A stretch of DNA of 64,000 nucleotides from an uncultured Flavobacterium sp. (lineage in GTDB: Bacteria > Bacteroidota > Bacteroidia > Flavobacteriales > Flavobacteriaceae). Location of the stretch: the NCBI RefSeq assembly GCF_951805225.1, contig NZ_OX638201.1, positions 2,914,001-2,978,000 of the forward strand. Direction: 5' to 3'. Positions 46,401 to 54,801 of this stretch are shown one piece after another (positions within the stretch are counted from its first letter, which is position 1; every line of letters starts with the position of its first letter). The notes beneath the pieces are model-generated. The model had not been told where the DNA came from. It worked only from the letters and a program-made list of their open reading frames with translations, and made no database searches. Made by a program: the position numbers and the translations under genes.

Positions 46401-46810
46401 CTGTTGAACAATTTGGAAAAGAAATCATTACCAAATATTTCAATCCTGATGATGGCGTGACTTATTTGACCAAATTAAGCCAACATCCAAGCGTAAACAT
46501 TCAGTTTTTTGTGACCAATTATCTTAATACTTATGCAACAGATAACTTGCCTAAATTGAGAGAACTTGAATTTTATTTCCGTTCTGTATTAACGCGTGTA
46601 CATAAAGCGAGAATTGCCAAACAGCGTATTTTCGAATTCTTACTTCAGGAAGGAAAGAAAAGTGAAGATGCAGCCATTTTTGTAACGCAAATTATCGACG
46701 AAATTTCGGCGACTGTGACCATACAGGATAAAGCAAATTGTATCTCTATTTTGACAGATTTAAAAACGTTATATCCGCAATTGCATACCCATTTAATCCT
46801 TAAAAACTAA
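43466..46810 (+). CDS. WGR-domain alpha-solenoid (HEAT-like) protein, MolR/YehI-like
   Basis: A 1114-residue protein. Residues about 1-80 form a WGR domain (LFYKEGNSDKVYEIDL, then NFRYGRRGSVLKDG), a nucleic-acid or PARP-associated fold. The rest is a long helical solenoid with HEAT-like repeats (AIPYIIKLASKGDDLQTYSA, LIALFLEDANNEIRKNGIQ, LDLLNNENQDVLESVIERI). The architecture resembles E. coli YehI (MolR family), about 1200 residues, though I cannot confirm homology across the solenoid. It lies between the retron reverse transcriptase and the WH-SWIM gene (gap of 3 bases), so it is probably part of the retron effector or of a sensor that scans damaged nucleic acid. No catalytic motif is seen. 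Confidence 0.85.
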   Translation: MKLIKQIKLFYKEGNSDKVYEIDLCSIDANNYVVNFRYGRRGSVLKDGTKTPEYVSEEKAQIIFDKLENEKKVKGYASEIETLIDLPSFESVEPDSINGVILQRLEDAVMGKNSFKTQWKTSRVIWKAGLLEVKEAIPYIIKLASKGDDLQTYSAIWALIKFKSDTAEEVFRSYALQNKQKDYIKNLAHEGLLEILKETELQKHISTILETIPQEARYYIDKKDYDSLVNFLKEELQNSAINYLTALYLVAKFDRNLHEIVLFLLEAVPFRPPYFKHIRAIYKLAHLRNDADVIAVLAYRFENEAPMFTRTVSLEDDYYNSQFISAINERLNIGKELRGKDSKIAFSNFTKTYFQKNSLRFLNEMDSETDAKKYLKFAVSILSKYTENDYSKAQKEPLNTYGQYNYNDKKYYYTVVDYPECSNLLLLSTILFGNDKKRILMPSMKFILNQEVFSSKNYYFDINQATKISSKVNTEEKNTNTAADQNSGSVLDVAKKAFSTFFGKKEVEKKTQSLIVPEEPKVIVETASNRLELFPEHWDAFPEAYVHLIMEAQMNIIHNFAYGNLKARNDFNTIINNFDETNILNLLNSNFRIPNNLGFETIVLKNNTLSTQIGFIGDVLNSKTEAARNWAKNHILSNKDLFLSDTEFVVKLIFNEVFDLKSWITNTLENFRFSEDKAKAITGKVIVELLTFEESDANNALATLAIDRLKKIATPQLEQLSWDIVARLISSDLKTNNLLASSILILKSKTVDSKEIPFSLIALFLEDANNEIRKNGIQLLNNYQNDYLLANTESLLDLLNNENQDVLESVIERITQLGKSNSNIIDIALRNTVYAMIRKEKFEGAHLIFKKFILEETTNHWNTALEPRDVIKLIHANYRESQLTGYEILKKYTRKDDFTIRQIISLGNHEILAIRQWCWNYFMDKKERIRAERNNALAILDTTWDDTRTFAFNFFKTEFDETDWDLECLISIVDSVLPAVEQFGKEIITKYFNPDDGVTYLTKLSQHPSVNIQFFVTNYLNTYATDNLPKLRELEFYFRSVLTRVHKARIAKQRIFEFLLQEGKKSEDAAIFVTQIIDEISATVTIQDKANCISILTDLKTLYPQLHTHLILKN

Positions 46811-46813
46811 GTT

Positions 46814-48460
46814 ATGTTATTTGATTATAAATACAGCGGAAGCACCACTATAAATAACACTTCTAATAGTACCGGAATGAGTTTTGCGCCGGATACTTTG
46901 AGAGAACCTACTTTTTTTGTTGGAAAACTAAATCAAAAAATCGCTTTTAGAGAAGCTATTTCTGCGTTGCATGACGTGGTAATTTCAGATTTACGTTTTT
47001 TTCCTAAGGATAAAGAAGAATACAAATCATGGGCTGCAGAACAAGAAAAATTGTGGCTTAGCGAATATATGGCGGATTTTCAGATTGAAACTGTTCGCGC
47101 ACGCATTCAGGAATTAAAAGAAGAATTAAGCACCGTTCAAAAAGAGAAAAGTAGAATTCTGGGGCCTTTTAACAAAGCTAAAAGCGCCTATTTTGATTAT
47201 CTCTATAAAAATGACAAAGATGCCTGGTATGTTTTAGATCCTGTAATTACGGTACATCCTGATGAAGTCTTTTTTGAATGTTTCAGTAAAGACGAATCAT
47301 CTTATGGAAAATTAAGTTGTAATTATAATATTTTCACCGAGATCAGTGATTTTAAATGTGGAACAACAAACATCGATTATTCTGAAGGATTGTATAACGA
47401 ATTCCAGAAAATAAGAAATTATAAAGAAACCGAATTTAAGATTGATCCGTCTGGTTTTGAAGCTAAAACTACAAATGAACAAGTCTATAAAGAGGTGAAA
47501 ATAGATTTACCGGATTCCTGGGTTAGAGGATTTTTGCAAGTTAGTTCTGCAATGACACTTCCTGCAACTGTGCTGGATTTGCATCCAATGGATATTTTTA
47601 GTTTATGTCAATATTTGCGTCGTTTCAAAGAAAAGAAAGGTCCAAGAGCATTACGTTTTGTTCTTGAACCGGACAAACCTATCAAAGCTATATTTGAACC
47701 TACGCATGACGAAATCACCTTTCATCGTTCGATTTTTCAAGGAAATGAAGCCAAAACAATTCGTATTTGGGGAAGACGCCGTTTACTAATTTTAGAAAGA
47801 CTGATTCCGATTGCGAAGAATTTTAAAGTTGTTTTATTAGGTTCTGGTTTGCCTTCTTTTTTCATTGCCGATTTAGGCGATATGTCTTATACTTTAGGAT
47901 TATCCGGCTGGACGAAAAACGATTGGAGTACTGCAGGAAATTTCGATTTGATGGCGCCAAGAAACAATGTCGATTTATTTACGCAGGAAAAAGTTTTCAA
48001 TGCATTGAAAGAAAACTGGTTTGATACTTCTGATAATTTAGCCAAAAAACTAAATCTTGATCCATCGACAGTTTCTGCATCATTAACCGCTTATACGCAA
48101 GCCGGACGAGTAATCTATGATTTAAATCTAGGATTATATCGCGTGCGTGAATTGACTCAGGAACCTTTGAATATGAAAACATTGCGTTTTGCAAGTCCGC
48201 AAGAAGAAATTGCAAATCAATATATAGCCGAAAATCGCATAAAAATCACTTCAGATGTAAAAGGCGATCAATTGCAAATTAAAGGAAAAGTAACTGATAA
48301 AAATTTCACTTACACAACTCTGGCGGTTATAGACAAAGACAACCGACTTATTGAAGGAAATTGCGAATGTTCTTTTTACAAATCAAATCAATTGCGAAAA
48401 GGACCTTGTGAACATATTCTGGCAACCAGAATGGCATTACATACCAAAGTAACAGCATAA
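46814..48460 (+). CDS. Winged-helix and SWIM zinc-finger protein (WHSWIM-like)
   Basis: A 548-residue protein. A coiled-coil region (about 75-120, ARIQELKEELSTVQKEKSR) lies in the N-terminal half. A winged helix is at about 389-450 (VFNALKENWF, NLAKKLNLDPSTVSASLTAY, GRVIYDLNLGLYRV). A SWIM zinc finger near the C-terminus has ligands C517, C519, C532 and H534 (NCECSF then GPCEHILATRM). Published retron classifications include a type defined by a WHSWIM protein, and E. coli YehQ, in the MolR cluster, is also a SWIM protein. It probably binds DNA or msDNA. It ends the plus-strand operon, followed by a palindromic repeat rather than a standard terminator. Confidence 0.87.
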   Translation: MLFDYKYSGSTTINNTSNSTGMSFAPDTLREPTFFVGKLNQKIAFREAISALHDVVISDLRFFPKDKEEYKSWAAEQEKLWLSEYMADFQIETVRARIQELKEELSTVQKEKSRILGPFNKAKSAYFDYLYKNDKDAWYVLDPVITVHPDEVFFECFSKDESSYGKLSCNYNIFTEISDFKCGTTNIDYSEGLYNEFQKIRNYKETEFKIDPSGFEAKTTNEQVYKEVKIDLPDSWVRGFLQVSSAMTLPATVLDLHPMDIFSLCQYLRRFKEKKGPRALRFVLEPDKPIKAIFEPTHDEITFHRSIFQGNEAKTIRIWGRRRLLILERLIPIAKNFKVVLLGSGLPSFFIADLGDMSYTLGLSGWTKNDWSTAGNFDLMAPRNNVDLFTQEKVFNALKENWFDTSDNLAKKLNLDPSTVSASLTAYTQAGRVIYDLNLGLYRVRELTQEPLNMKTLRFASPQEEIANQYIAENRIKITSDVKGDQLQIKGKVTDKNFTYTTLAVIDKDNRLIEGNCECSFYKSNQLRKGPCEHILATRMALHTKVTA

Positions 48461-48465
48461 AAAAA

Positions 48466-48562
48466 ATTCTCGCAAAGTCGCAAAGTCGCCAAGTTTGTAC
48501 AAATCCTTTGCGGTTTTGCGACTTTGCGAGAGATTTATTCTATACAGCATAAAAATACTTTC
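48466..48562. repeat. Dispersed palindromic element, family B with family I flank
   Basis: TCTCGCAAAGTCGCAAAGTC (48469-48488) faces GGTTTTGCGACTTTGCGAGA (48512-48531); the 3' flank CTTTCCTTAACTTAAT resembles that of 36402-36412. It sits between the converging retron and MoxR operons and may terminate both. Confidence 0.85.
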
Positions 48563-48583
48563 CTTAACTTAATAATTTTACTT

Positions 48584-50362
48584 TTAAGCTTTGCCTTTAA
48601 TTTTTATTTTATACTTCATAACATCTTTTAGCATTGATTTATTCCTGCTGTTAAAACTCAATAATTCTGAGGCAATATCCGGTTTTTCATCAATGCGATC
48701 TGCTACGATTTCATAAGCGATGTTTTTCGTGATTTCTTCAAGCGCTTCGTATCTGCTAAATTCATGTTTTAGCAAATGAAGAAACGTTACGGCATTTTCT
48801 GAATTCACTTCGTTTTCGTAAATATTTGGTATCGCAAGAGCTAAATCTTCTGCTGATTTTATATTAGCAAAATAAACATTCAAACATCTTCCTGCATCTT
48901 TGTTTGTTTTCCAGCCGTCTAATAACAATGCTTGCGCATCACTTATATCGCCAATTTTATCTCTGTAAACCAATGATGCTTTTACGTATTGAAAATTCGT
49001 TTTATAACCTTCAATTACTTTCATAAAGTATTTATCAGCTTCTTTTTTGTCTTTTAAAATCACATACAAATCACCTACTTTTTCATCATTATTGAGTTCC
49101 TTAAAGATTTCAATTGCTTCTTTGTACGCATGACCTTTCTCATAACATTCGGCTGCTTTTAGTTTGTTTTTGCAATACTTTAAATAGATTGCCGCAGCTT
49201 CCGGATACAATTCGCCTTTTTCCAGAACTTCGGCAGCTTTTTGATAATTTTTTAATAATTTCAAATAAATGTGCGCCGCTTTCTGATAGTCACCTTTTGC
49301 TATAAATTCCTCAGCAAGTTTTTCATATTTGCTTTGTAAAGTGCTGAATCTTTGAGAATCGACCATAAAAGATCCTCCCGATGCTGAACCTGAGCTGCTT
49401 TGACTTGGATTTCCTTTTGATAAAAGTGCTATAATCAAAACTATTATAATTATGACAACTACACATACAAAAAAAGTCTGCGTATTAAAACTCGATTTTC
49501 CAGAGCTGCAACTGCGAATAGTGGATATAAACAACAAAACAGCAATCAATCTAAAGATCATAGTTAAACCTTCACTTTGGTTTGAACTACCACTTTTTCT
49601 ATCAAAAAAATCTCCAATTTTAGCAAAACCAGTTTGGAAAACATTTCCATCGGAACCAAACGAAAACTTTCCGTAATTATCTCCTCTGGAAGTTCCTAAC
49701 GTATCAAGCGGAATCGCATATTGTAAAGCCAACTTTGGATTTTTATCCAGGAAAGCCATGAACTTATCCATTTCCTTCTGATTCCCTTTCATTACTTTTT
49801 GCATGTCAAAAGGTAATTTCTCAATCATTTCTTCTTCTGAAGGCGGATTTTCAATGTTTTCCAGAATCTTTTCTTTGTCAACCTCAACGCGTAACGACGA
49901 AATAAACTGAGGCGCATAAACCGTTTTTGATGGTTCAGTAATCTGAATTTCCTTCGCTTTTGGTTGTTGAAGTAAAGCTGTCCATTCGACTTGATCTTTC
50001 AGCTCGACCAAACCAATTTCCGGATGCAAAAAGTGATATTCTTCCGAAAATAAAGTATGCCATTCTTCTTTTGTTAATTCAGGTGAAATAGTTGTATTTT
50101 CAGGAATAAACAATTTGTTTCCGATCAATTGCAAGAAATTATTTCCGCGAATATCGACTTTATCCATTCTTTGATTCAAAACCAATAAACAGCCGTATAA
50201 TTCGTTTGCTATTGCGCCCGGAACAGGATAAACCTTAACCGATTCAAGCTTTAAACCAATATTTTGAATCTCGTGAAGCCACACTTCCGGTGAGGCACTT
50301 TTTATAAAAATGCTTCCTTTAGGAAATGTGTTTTTTGAATGTATTTTTAACTTAAGCTCCAT
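48584..50362 (-). CDS. Membrane protein with N-terminal unknown domain and C-terminal TPR-like repeats
   Basis: A 592-residue protein. Residues 1-265 form a soluble domain not recognised (LKIHSKNTFPKGSIFIKSAS, NIENPPSEEEMIEKLPFDMQ). Two membrane helices follow (about 268-288 and 297-316, the latter VCVVVIIIIVLIIALLSKG). From about 340 to the end are helical repeats of TPR type (FIAKGDYQKAAHIYLKLLKN, VLEKGELYPEAAAIYLKYCK, CYEKGHAYKEAIEIFKELNN). It is last in the five-gene minus operon and overlaps the preceding gene by 11 bases. By position it should be the membrane-bound or adaptor part of the MoxR/vWA system, similar to the bpX-type accessory proteins of ternary systems, an identification not proven here. 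Confidence 0.78.
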   Translation of the reverse strand: MELKLKIHSKNTFPKGSIFIKSASPEVWLHEIQNIGLKLESVKVYPVPGAIANELYGCLLVLNQRMDKVDIRGNNFLQLIGNKLFIPENTTISPELTKEEWHTLFSEEYHFLHPEIGLVELKDQVEWTALLQQPKAKEIQITEPSKTVYAPQFISSLRVEVDKEKILENIENPPSEEEMIEKLPFDMQKVMKGNQKEMDKFMAFLDKNPKLALQYAIPLDTLGTSRGDNYGKFSFGSDGNVFQTGFAKIGDFFDRKSGSSNQSEGLTMIFRLIAVLLFISTIRSCSSGKSSFNTQTFFVCVVVIIIIVLIIALLSKGNPSQSSSGSASGGSFMVDSQRFSTLQSKYEKLAEEFIAKGDYQKAAHIYLKLLKNYQKAAEVLEKGELYPEAAAIYLKYCKNKLKAAECYEKGHAYKEAIEIFKELNNDEKVGDLYVILKDKKEADKYFMKVIEGYKTNFQYVKASLVYRDKIGDISDAQALLLDGWKTNKDAGRCLNVYFANIKSAEDLALAIPNIYENEVNSENAVTFLHLLKHEFSRYEALEEITKNIAYEIVADRIDEKPDIASELLSFNSRNKSMLKDVMKYKIKIKGKA

Positions 50363-52919
50363 GATGTGTAATATTCTGAATGAATGGTTTCAAGTAATTC
50401 TTTTCAAATCTCTCTAATGTTGTACTTATTTGTTTATGGTCTTCTGAAAAAAAGAATTGATTTCCTGTCCATTCTTGTCCCGATACCATAGTAGATTGCA
50501 CATTTAGAACAAAAGGAATATAAAATTTGTTAACACTAGTATCATTACTTTCAAAAACTAAGATTCCATCTTTATTTGAAATTCTGCTTCCGTCTTTAGC
50601 TACAAAAAATGCCGTTTCAATAAAACAGATTGCACCAGCCGCTTCAATTTTCTTCTTCAATTTTTCTGCAATTTCTTTTGTCACATTCCTCAAAACAACG
50701 CCAAACTGAGTTTCGACAATTTCTTTTGCCTCTTTCAAATCTTTATCAGTATTGTTTTTTATGATTTTTATGATTTCCATTGCAGACTCTCCTCTGTTTT
50801 TTAAAATCAGATTTACTTTTTCTTTTAAAACTATCGCATGATCTGGTCGAAAAACTGATCTTTCTTTTTCAAATTTTAGACTTCTTAAATAATATCCATT
50901 TATCATTAAAACATCTTCATCTATCGCAACAGTCTCTAGTCTTTTAATCGTGTTATATTTAGTTCTGCTTGCCTTATAATCTCTAATAAAATTGGCTCTT
51001 TTTTCAAAATAATCATCATATGCCAATTTTATGTTTTCTCCTTTAACATGCGTAATTGTGAAATCGTCATTAAGAATCCAATAACTAATATTATCCGTTA
51101 AATAAAACATTCCATGAGATTCAAACGCAGATAGATTCTTTTGAGGAAGATTCTCTTTTTTTCCTTTCCGGCTTTTAAGTTCGTTAGTCTCAAGATTTAA
51201 AAAACTAATATTGTGAACACCATCATAGAAATAATAATTTAATAGAATTCGTTCTCTGTCAGGATTCGTTTTTAATGCAAATTCACCTTTACCAACTAAA
51301 GCAGCATTTGATGTTATCTTTTTTAATGCCTTCTTAAACTCATAATTATTCTGAAACATAAATAAAGTACGTCCCAAACATTGGTAAAAAACATTTCCGT
51401 CTTGAAAAATATTATAATAAAATCTTTCTACTGGATATAATAATGGCAAACTTTCCTTATCCAGACTTTCTGCAACATCTCTAATTTCGATTTCCTTACT
51501 GTTTCGAACCCACAATTCGTCTAAAGGCATTATGATATGCTGAAGCTTTTTTTTGCCTTTATTGTGGTTTTTAAAAACTGTAACATCCTGCATTCCTACT
51601 GAAAAAGTGTACTTTATATCTGCAAAATACTCATTCGTAACTTTCTGCATTGGAGCAAGTTTTAGACTTTCTTCGGATGAAAAAAGAAATACTTCCTGAT
51701 TCTTACTGCTGATTTTATTTTCAAGAAAAAAAGAATTCAATCCGTCTGAACAATCCAATTTTCCGCTAAGATTACTCAAAGCATCAATCACGTTATTTAC
51801 ATTGTCAAAAGATATTTCTTCATAGTTTTTTCCAACTATAAAAGCCTTGCACTCGATATCTGTTTTGGGATGTCTCGCTATCGCAATTGCCGAAGCAAAA
51901 GAAAGAATCTTAGGATTTCCCCAGTTTTTCAGTGAACTATCTATTAACAAAATACGCACGAATTTATCGGCTTCAGGCGGAACTTCTCTTTGAATATAAA
52001 GTGCTTCGTTATTGGCAATTCTGGACATAAAAACATCATCGTCATAAGCAAATTCAGAAATAACGAGTTTGTCAAAATCACCTTTATTCGTCAAATCTGA
52101 GATTCCTCCCAACGGTTGTTCGCTTGGATGATTATGATGCAAAGGAATATTTAATCCGGACCAAAGTCGTTTGATAAGGCTTCCTACATGAAATGTTTTA
52201 TCTTCTTCAATAAGCTGATCTACAAAACTCGTTACATTATCAGACAGGTTTTTTTCTTCCAGAACTTCTTCTTTTAGTTTGTCTCCTAAATCCTCATGCG
52301 GAATATCTTCCATCGCTTTTAGCAAAGACTGAACGGTAGGAAACTTAACTTTTAGCAAAGCTAATGTTCTGAAATCCTTTATAAAATTTGCCTCATTAAA
52401 CGCATCTTTTACTCCGGCTCTTGCCAAATGATGTCTGTGTTCTCTATATTCTTTAAGGATTTTTTTGGCTTTTTCATCAGAAATTCTGTTGTGACATTTG
52501 TGAAATATCGTCTGAAAAAGTTTCATTCTTTTCTGCCCAACTTTATATTCATCAGGCAAAGAAGCCAATATTTTTATAAAACCAATACTTGCGCCAATTC
52601 TAAAAAAATCAGAAGCTTCTGTAGATTTTACAGTTCTAAAAGAATCTGTTTTGTCCTTACTTTTTGCTAATTCATAAATCAACTGGATAGAATCACAATT
52701 CTCAGGATTCGTGGCAATTATAGCCAACAATAATGATCCAAATGGCGGAATTGAGTCTTCTGATAAATATTCTAAAATTTCAAAGACAAATTTTTCGTAA
52801 CCAATAGTTTGTCCATTCGGAATTGCGAGCGACTCAAATACACTATCTTCAGAAAATATCTGATTGTCCCATTCCCAGAAATAGTCCTCGTATGATTGAA
52901 AGTATTTTTGAAATTCCAT
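50352..52919 (-). CDS. vWA-like/propeller-like protein with ribosomal L7/L12 C-terminal-type domain
   Basis: An 855-residue protein. An N-terminal helical region (1-260) precedes a von Willebrand A-like segment at about 320-400 (FVRILLIDSSLKNWGNPKIL) in which DSS is a reduced metal-ion-dependent adhesion site. Residues about 420-700 have repeated strands with aromatic pairs (ERFYYNIFQDGNVFYQCLGR, FESHGMFYLTDNISYWILND), read as a beta-propeller. At about 705-765 is a domain like the ribosomal L7/L12 C-terminus (NNTDKDLKEAKEIVETQFGV, KLKKKIEAAGAICFIE). This fits the vWA/propeller partner of a MoxR ATPase with a translation-factor-binding module added. The fusion is unusual. Confidence 0.75.
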   Translation of the reverse strand: MEFQKYFQSYEDYFWEWDNQIFSEDSVFESLAIPNGQTIGYEKFVFEILEYLSEDSIPPFGSLLLAIIATNPENCDSIQLIYELAKSKDKTDSFRTVKSTEASDFFRIGASIGFIKILASLPDEYKVGQKRMKLFQTIFHKCHNRISDEKAKKILKEYREHRHHLARAGVKDAFNEANFIKDFRTLALLKVKFPTVQSLLKAMEDIPHEDLGDKLKEEVLEEKNLSDNVTSFVDQLIEEDKTFHVGSLIKRLWSGLNIPLHHNHPSEQPLGGISDLTNKGDFDKLVISEFAYDDDVFMSRIANNEALYIQREVPPEADKFVRILLIDSSLKNWGNPKILSFASAIAIARHPKTDIECKAFIVGKNYEEISFDNVNNVIDALSNLSGKLDCSDGLNSFFLENKISSKNQEVFLFSSEESLKLAPMQKVTNEYFADIKYTFSVGMQDVTVFKNHNKGKKKLQHIIMPLDELWVRNSKEIEIRDVAESLDKESLPLLYPVERFYYNIFQDGNVFYQCLGRTLFMFQNNYEFKKALKKITSNAALVGKGEFALKTNPDRERILLNYYFYDGVHNISFLNLETNELKSRKGKKENLPQKNLSAFESHGMFYLTDNISYWILNDDFTITHVKGENIKLAYDDYFEKRANFIRDYKASRTKYNTIKRLETVAIDEDVLMINGYYLRSLKFEKERSVFRPDHAIVLKEKVNLILKNRGESAMEIIKIIKNNTDKDLKEAKEIVETQFGVVLRNVTKEIAEKLKKKIEAAGAICFIETAFFVAKDGSRISNKDGILVFESNDTSVNKFYIPFVLNVQSTMVSGQEWTGNQFFFSEDHKQISTTLERFEKNYLKPFIQNITHHGA

Positions 52920-52926
52920 TTTTGTT

Positions 52927-53625
52927 TTATGAAAAAGTTAAGCGAAATGAACTAATTGAAAGTGGTTTTATTTTTATTTTCGGAATACTGGAATAACTAT
53001 TATCCGTGTTCCATAATATGAGGTTTTCTCCCGATGGATTTAACTTTTCCTGAAATGTTTTCGCTAAAGCAAACCATTCAAAATTATATCCCGTTGGCAA
53101 CAAAAAATCATCGGCTAACCAATACGTTTTCCCTTTTATGGGCAACAATGGATTTCCTATAATTAAGGCGCTTTTATCGATCACAATCCATTGCAAAGAC
53201 TCTAATCGATATCTTGGCGCCGTTTCTATATACAGTTTTAATTCGTCATAATCTACCAGCAAAGCACAAGCTTCTTTTACCTCTTCCGAAGCTTTTATAG
53301 TAATTTGAAGTTGATGATTAATCCCAAAAAAGTTATGATTAAATTTAGACAATGAAACCGGTAATGCACGCAAAATTGGCGTCCATAATAATCCTGACGG
53401 AAGTTTTTTTGACGGCAAAAGATTTCCATATTCAAACAACAAATTTTCCTTTAATTCATAGACTTTTTTATACGGAATCTGCTGAATTTCGGGAGCATTT
53501 ATTTGTTCCTGCAAAAAATCTTTTACCCATACAACATCGGCTTCAAAAGCAGTTTTTAGATTGTCCCAATGTCGTATGGATCCAAGAAAATCCTTGTATT
53601 CTTTTTTTATTTCTAAAAAATACAT
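52927..53625 (-). CDS. Hypothetical protein of the MoxR/vWA operon
   Basis: A 232-residue soluble protein, not recognised. It starts YFLEIKKEYKDFLGSIRHWD and has a strand-rich centre (LYIETAPRYRLESLQWIVID, IIGNPLLPIKGKTYWLADDF) and a tail that looks like an edge-strand region. Its start codon is 1 base from the MoxR stop and its stop is 8 bases from the next gene, so translation is coupled. Position between MoxR and the vWA/propeller protein suggests one of the small bpX-like partners of ternary systems, by context only. Confidence 0.75.
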   Translation of the reverse strand: MYFLEIKKEYKDFLGSIRHWDNLKTAFEADVVWVKDFLQEQINAPEIQQIPYKKVYELKENLLFEYGNLLPSKKLPSGLLWTPILRALPVSLSKFNHNFFGINHQLQITIKASEEVKEACALLVDYDELKLYIETAPRYRLESLQWIVIDKSALIIGNPLLPIKGKTYWLADDFLLPTGYNFEWFALAKTFQEKLNPSGENLILWNTDNSYSSIPKIKIKPLSISSFRLTFS

Positions 53626-53626
53626 A

Positions 53627-54757
53627 TTAAATAGTTTGAAGAATTTTCTGCCACAAAGATTCTATATGATTCTGAATATATTTCTTTTGTTCAACATCTT
53701 TAATCCAGTCGCAACGCGTTTGAATGTATCTTAATTTATCTTTAATGACGTTTTGTTCTTCAAACGAAAGACTATCATCCTGCCATTTTTCGATTAAATA
53801 ATTAACCTCTTTCATCACGCTTTCGGCATCCGGAGCTTTATTATACATTGCTTGCGGATGTGCCAAAATCGAGTCGTCTTTTTCAATTATCTGATTAATG
53901 ATTCCTTCCAGGATTTCGATTTGTTCTTCGTTATCCCAAATGTATTTTAAAACCCATAAATCAGATAAAATTGCTTCATTTCGACCACACATTAAAGCAC
54001 TTGCAGCAATCAGATTCTGCAATTTTACGGCACGTCTGTCAGAAACTTTTATTCCTGTATTTCTAAGACTATGCACAATATCAACATATTGATTGCGTAT
54101 TCCGGTTAAATCAACCTGACGGCAAAGCAATTGCAATTCTCTAATTTCATCTGCCTGAATTGTTGGAACTTCTCTGTTGTTTCCAGCTTCTAATTTCCAA
54201 CCGGCCAAAAGTACTTCATGAAGTAAATCCGGCTCAACATAATCACATTTTATACGAATTAAAAAACGGTCTAATAATGCGTTCAGCGATTCGTCTTCGG
54301 GTAAAACGTTACTTGCTCCAACAAACATAAGCGCTGGCAACTTTCTGGTTTCTTTACCTCTACGGAATATTTTTTCGTTAAGTGCCATTAACAAACTATT
54401 CAAAATTGCTGAATTGGCATTAAAAATTTCATCGAGAAATACCATCGAAGCTTCGGGCATCATTCCGTCAGTATTCGTGATTAATTCTCCTTCTTTTAAT
54501 TTTCGAATATCAAAAGGTCCAAAAATCTCGTTAGGTTCTGTAAAACGCGTTAACAGATATTCGAAATTTTTCCCGCCATCAATTCCGTTTGATAAAGCTC
54601 GGATAATCGCACTTTTTGCCGTTCCCGGAGGTCCTAACAAAAAGGCATTTTCTTTTGCCAATAATCCAATTCCTAATAAATCTATGATTTCGTTTTTTCC
54701 AACAAAAGTTTCTTTGATATGCTTTAAAACTGCATTTAATTTATCTGTAGCGCTCAT
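53627..54757 (-). CDS. MoxR family AAA+ ATPase
   Basis: A 376-residue ATPase of the MoxR/RavA group. Walker A is LLGPPGTAKSAIIRAL (about residues 36-51), Walker B is SMVFLDEIFNAN, sensor 1 is MFVGASNVLPEDE, and the arginine-finger region is LLDRFLIRIKCDYVEP. MoxR ATPases work with vWA-domain partners as chaperones for complex assembly or in conflict systems. Here it is upstream of a vWA-like/propeller protein in one operon. E. coli YehL, in a cluster that also has WGR and SWIM proteins, is the closest arrangement I recognise. Hydrolysis motifs are complete, so it is probably active. Confidence 0.95.
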   Translation of the reverse strand: MSATDKLNAVLKHIKETFVGKNEIIDLLGIGLLAKENAFLLGPPGTAKSAIIRALSNGIDGGKNFEYLLTRFTEPNEIFGPFDIRKLKEGELITNTDGMMPEASMVFLDEIFNANSAILNSLLMALNEKIFRRGKETRKLPALMFVGASNVLPEDESLNALLDRFLIRIKCDYVEPDLLHEVLLAGWKLEAGNNREVPTIQADEIRELQLLCRQVDLTGIRNQYVDIVHSLRNTGIKVSDRRAVKLQNLIAASALMCGRNEAILSDLWVLKYIWDNEEQIEILEGIINQIIEKDDSILAHPQAMYNKAPDAESVMKEVNYLIEKWQDDSLSFEEQNVIKDKLRYIQTRCDWIKDVEQKKYIQNHIESLWQKILQTI

Positions 54758-54801
54758 TTACTTTGCTTCTATTTTTGATCTTAATTTGTTTTATTTTCTC
54801 T

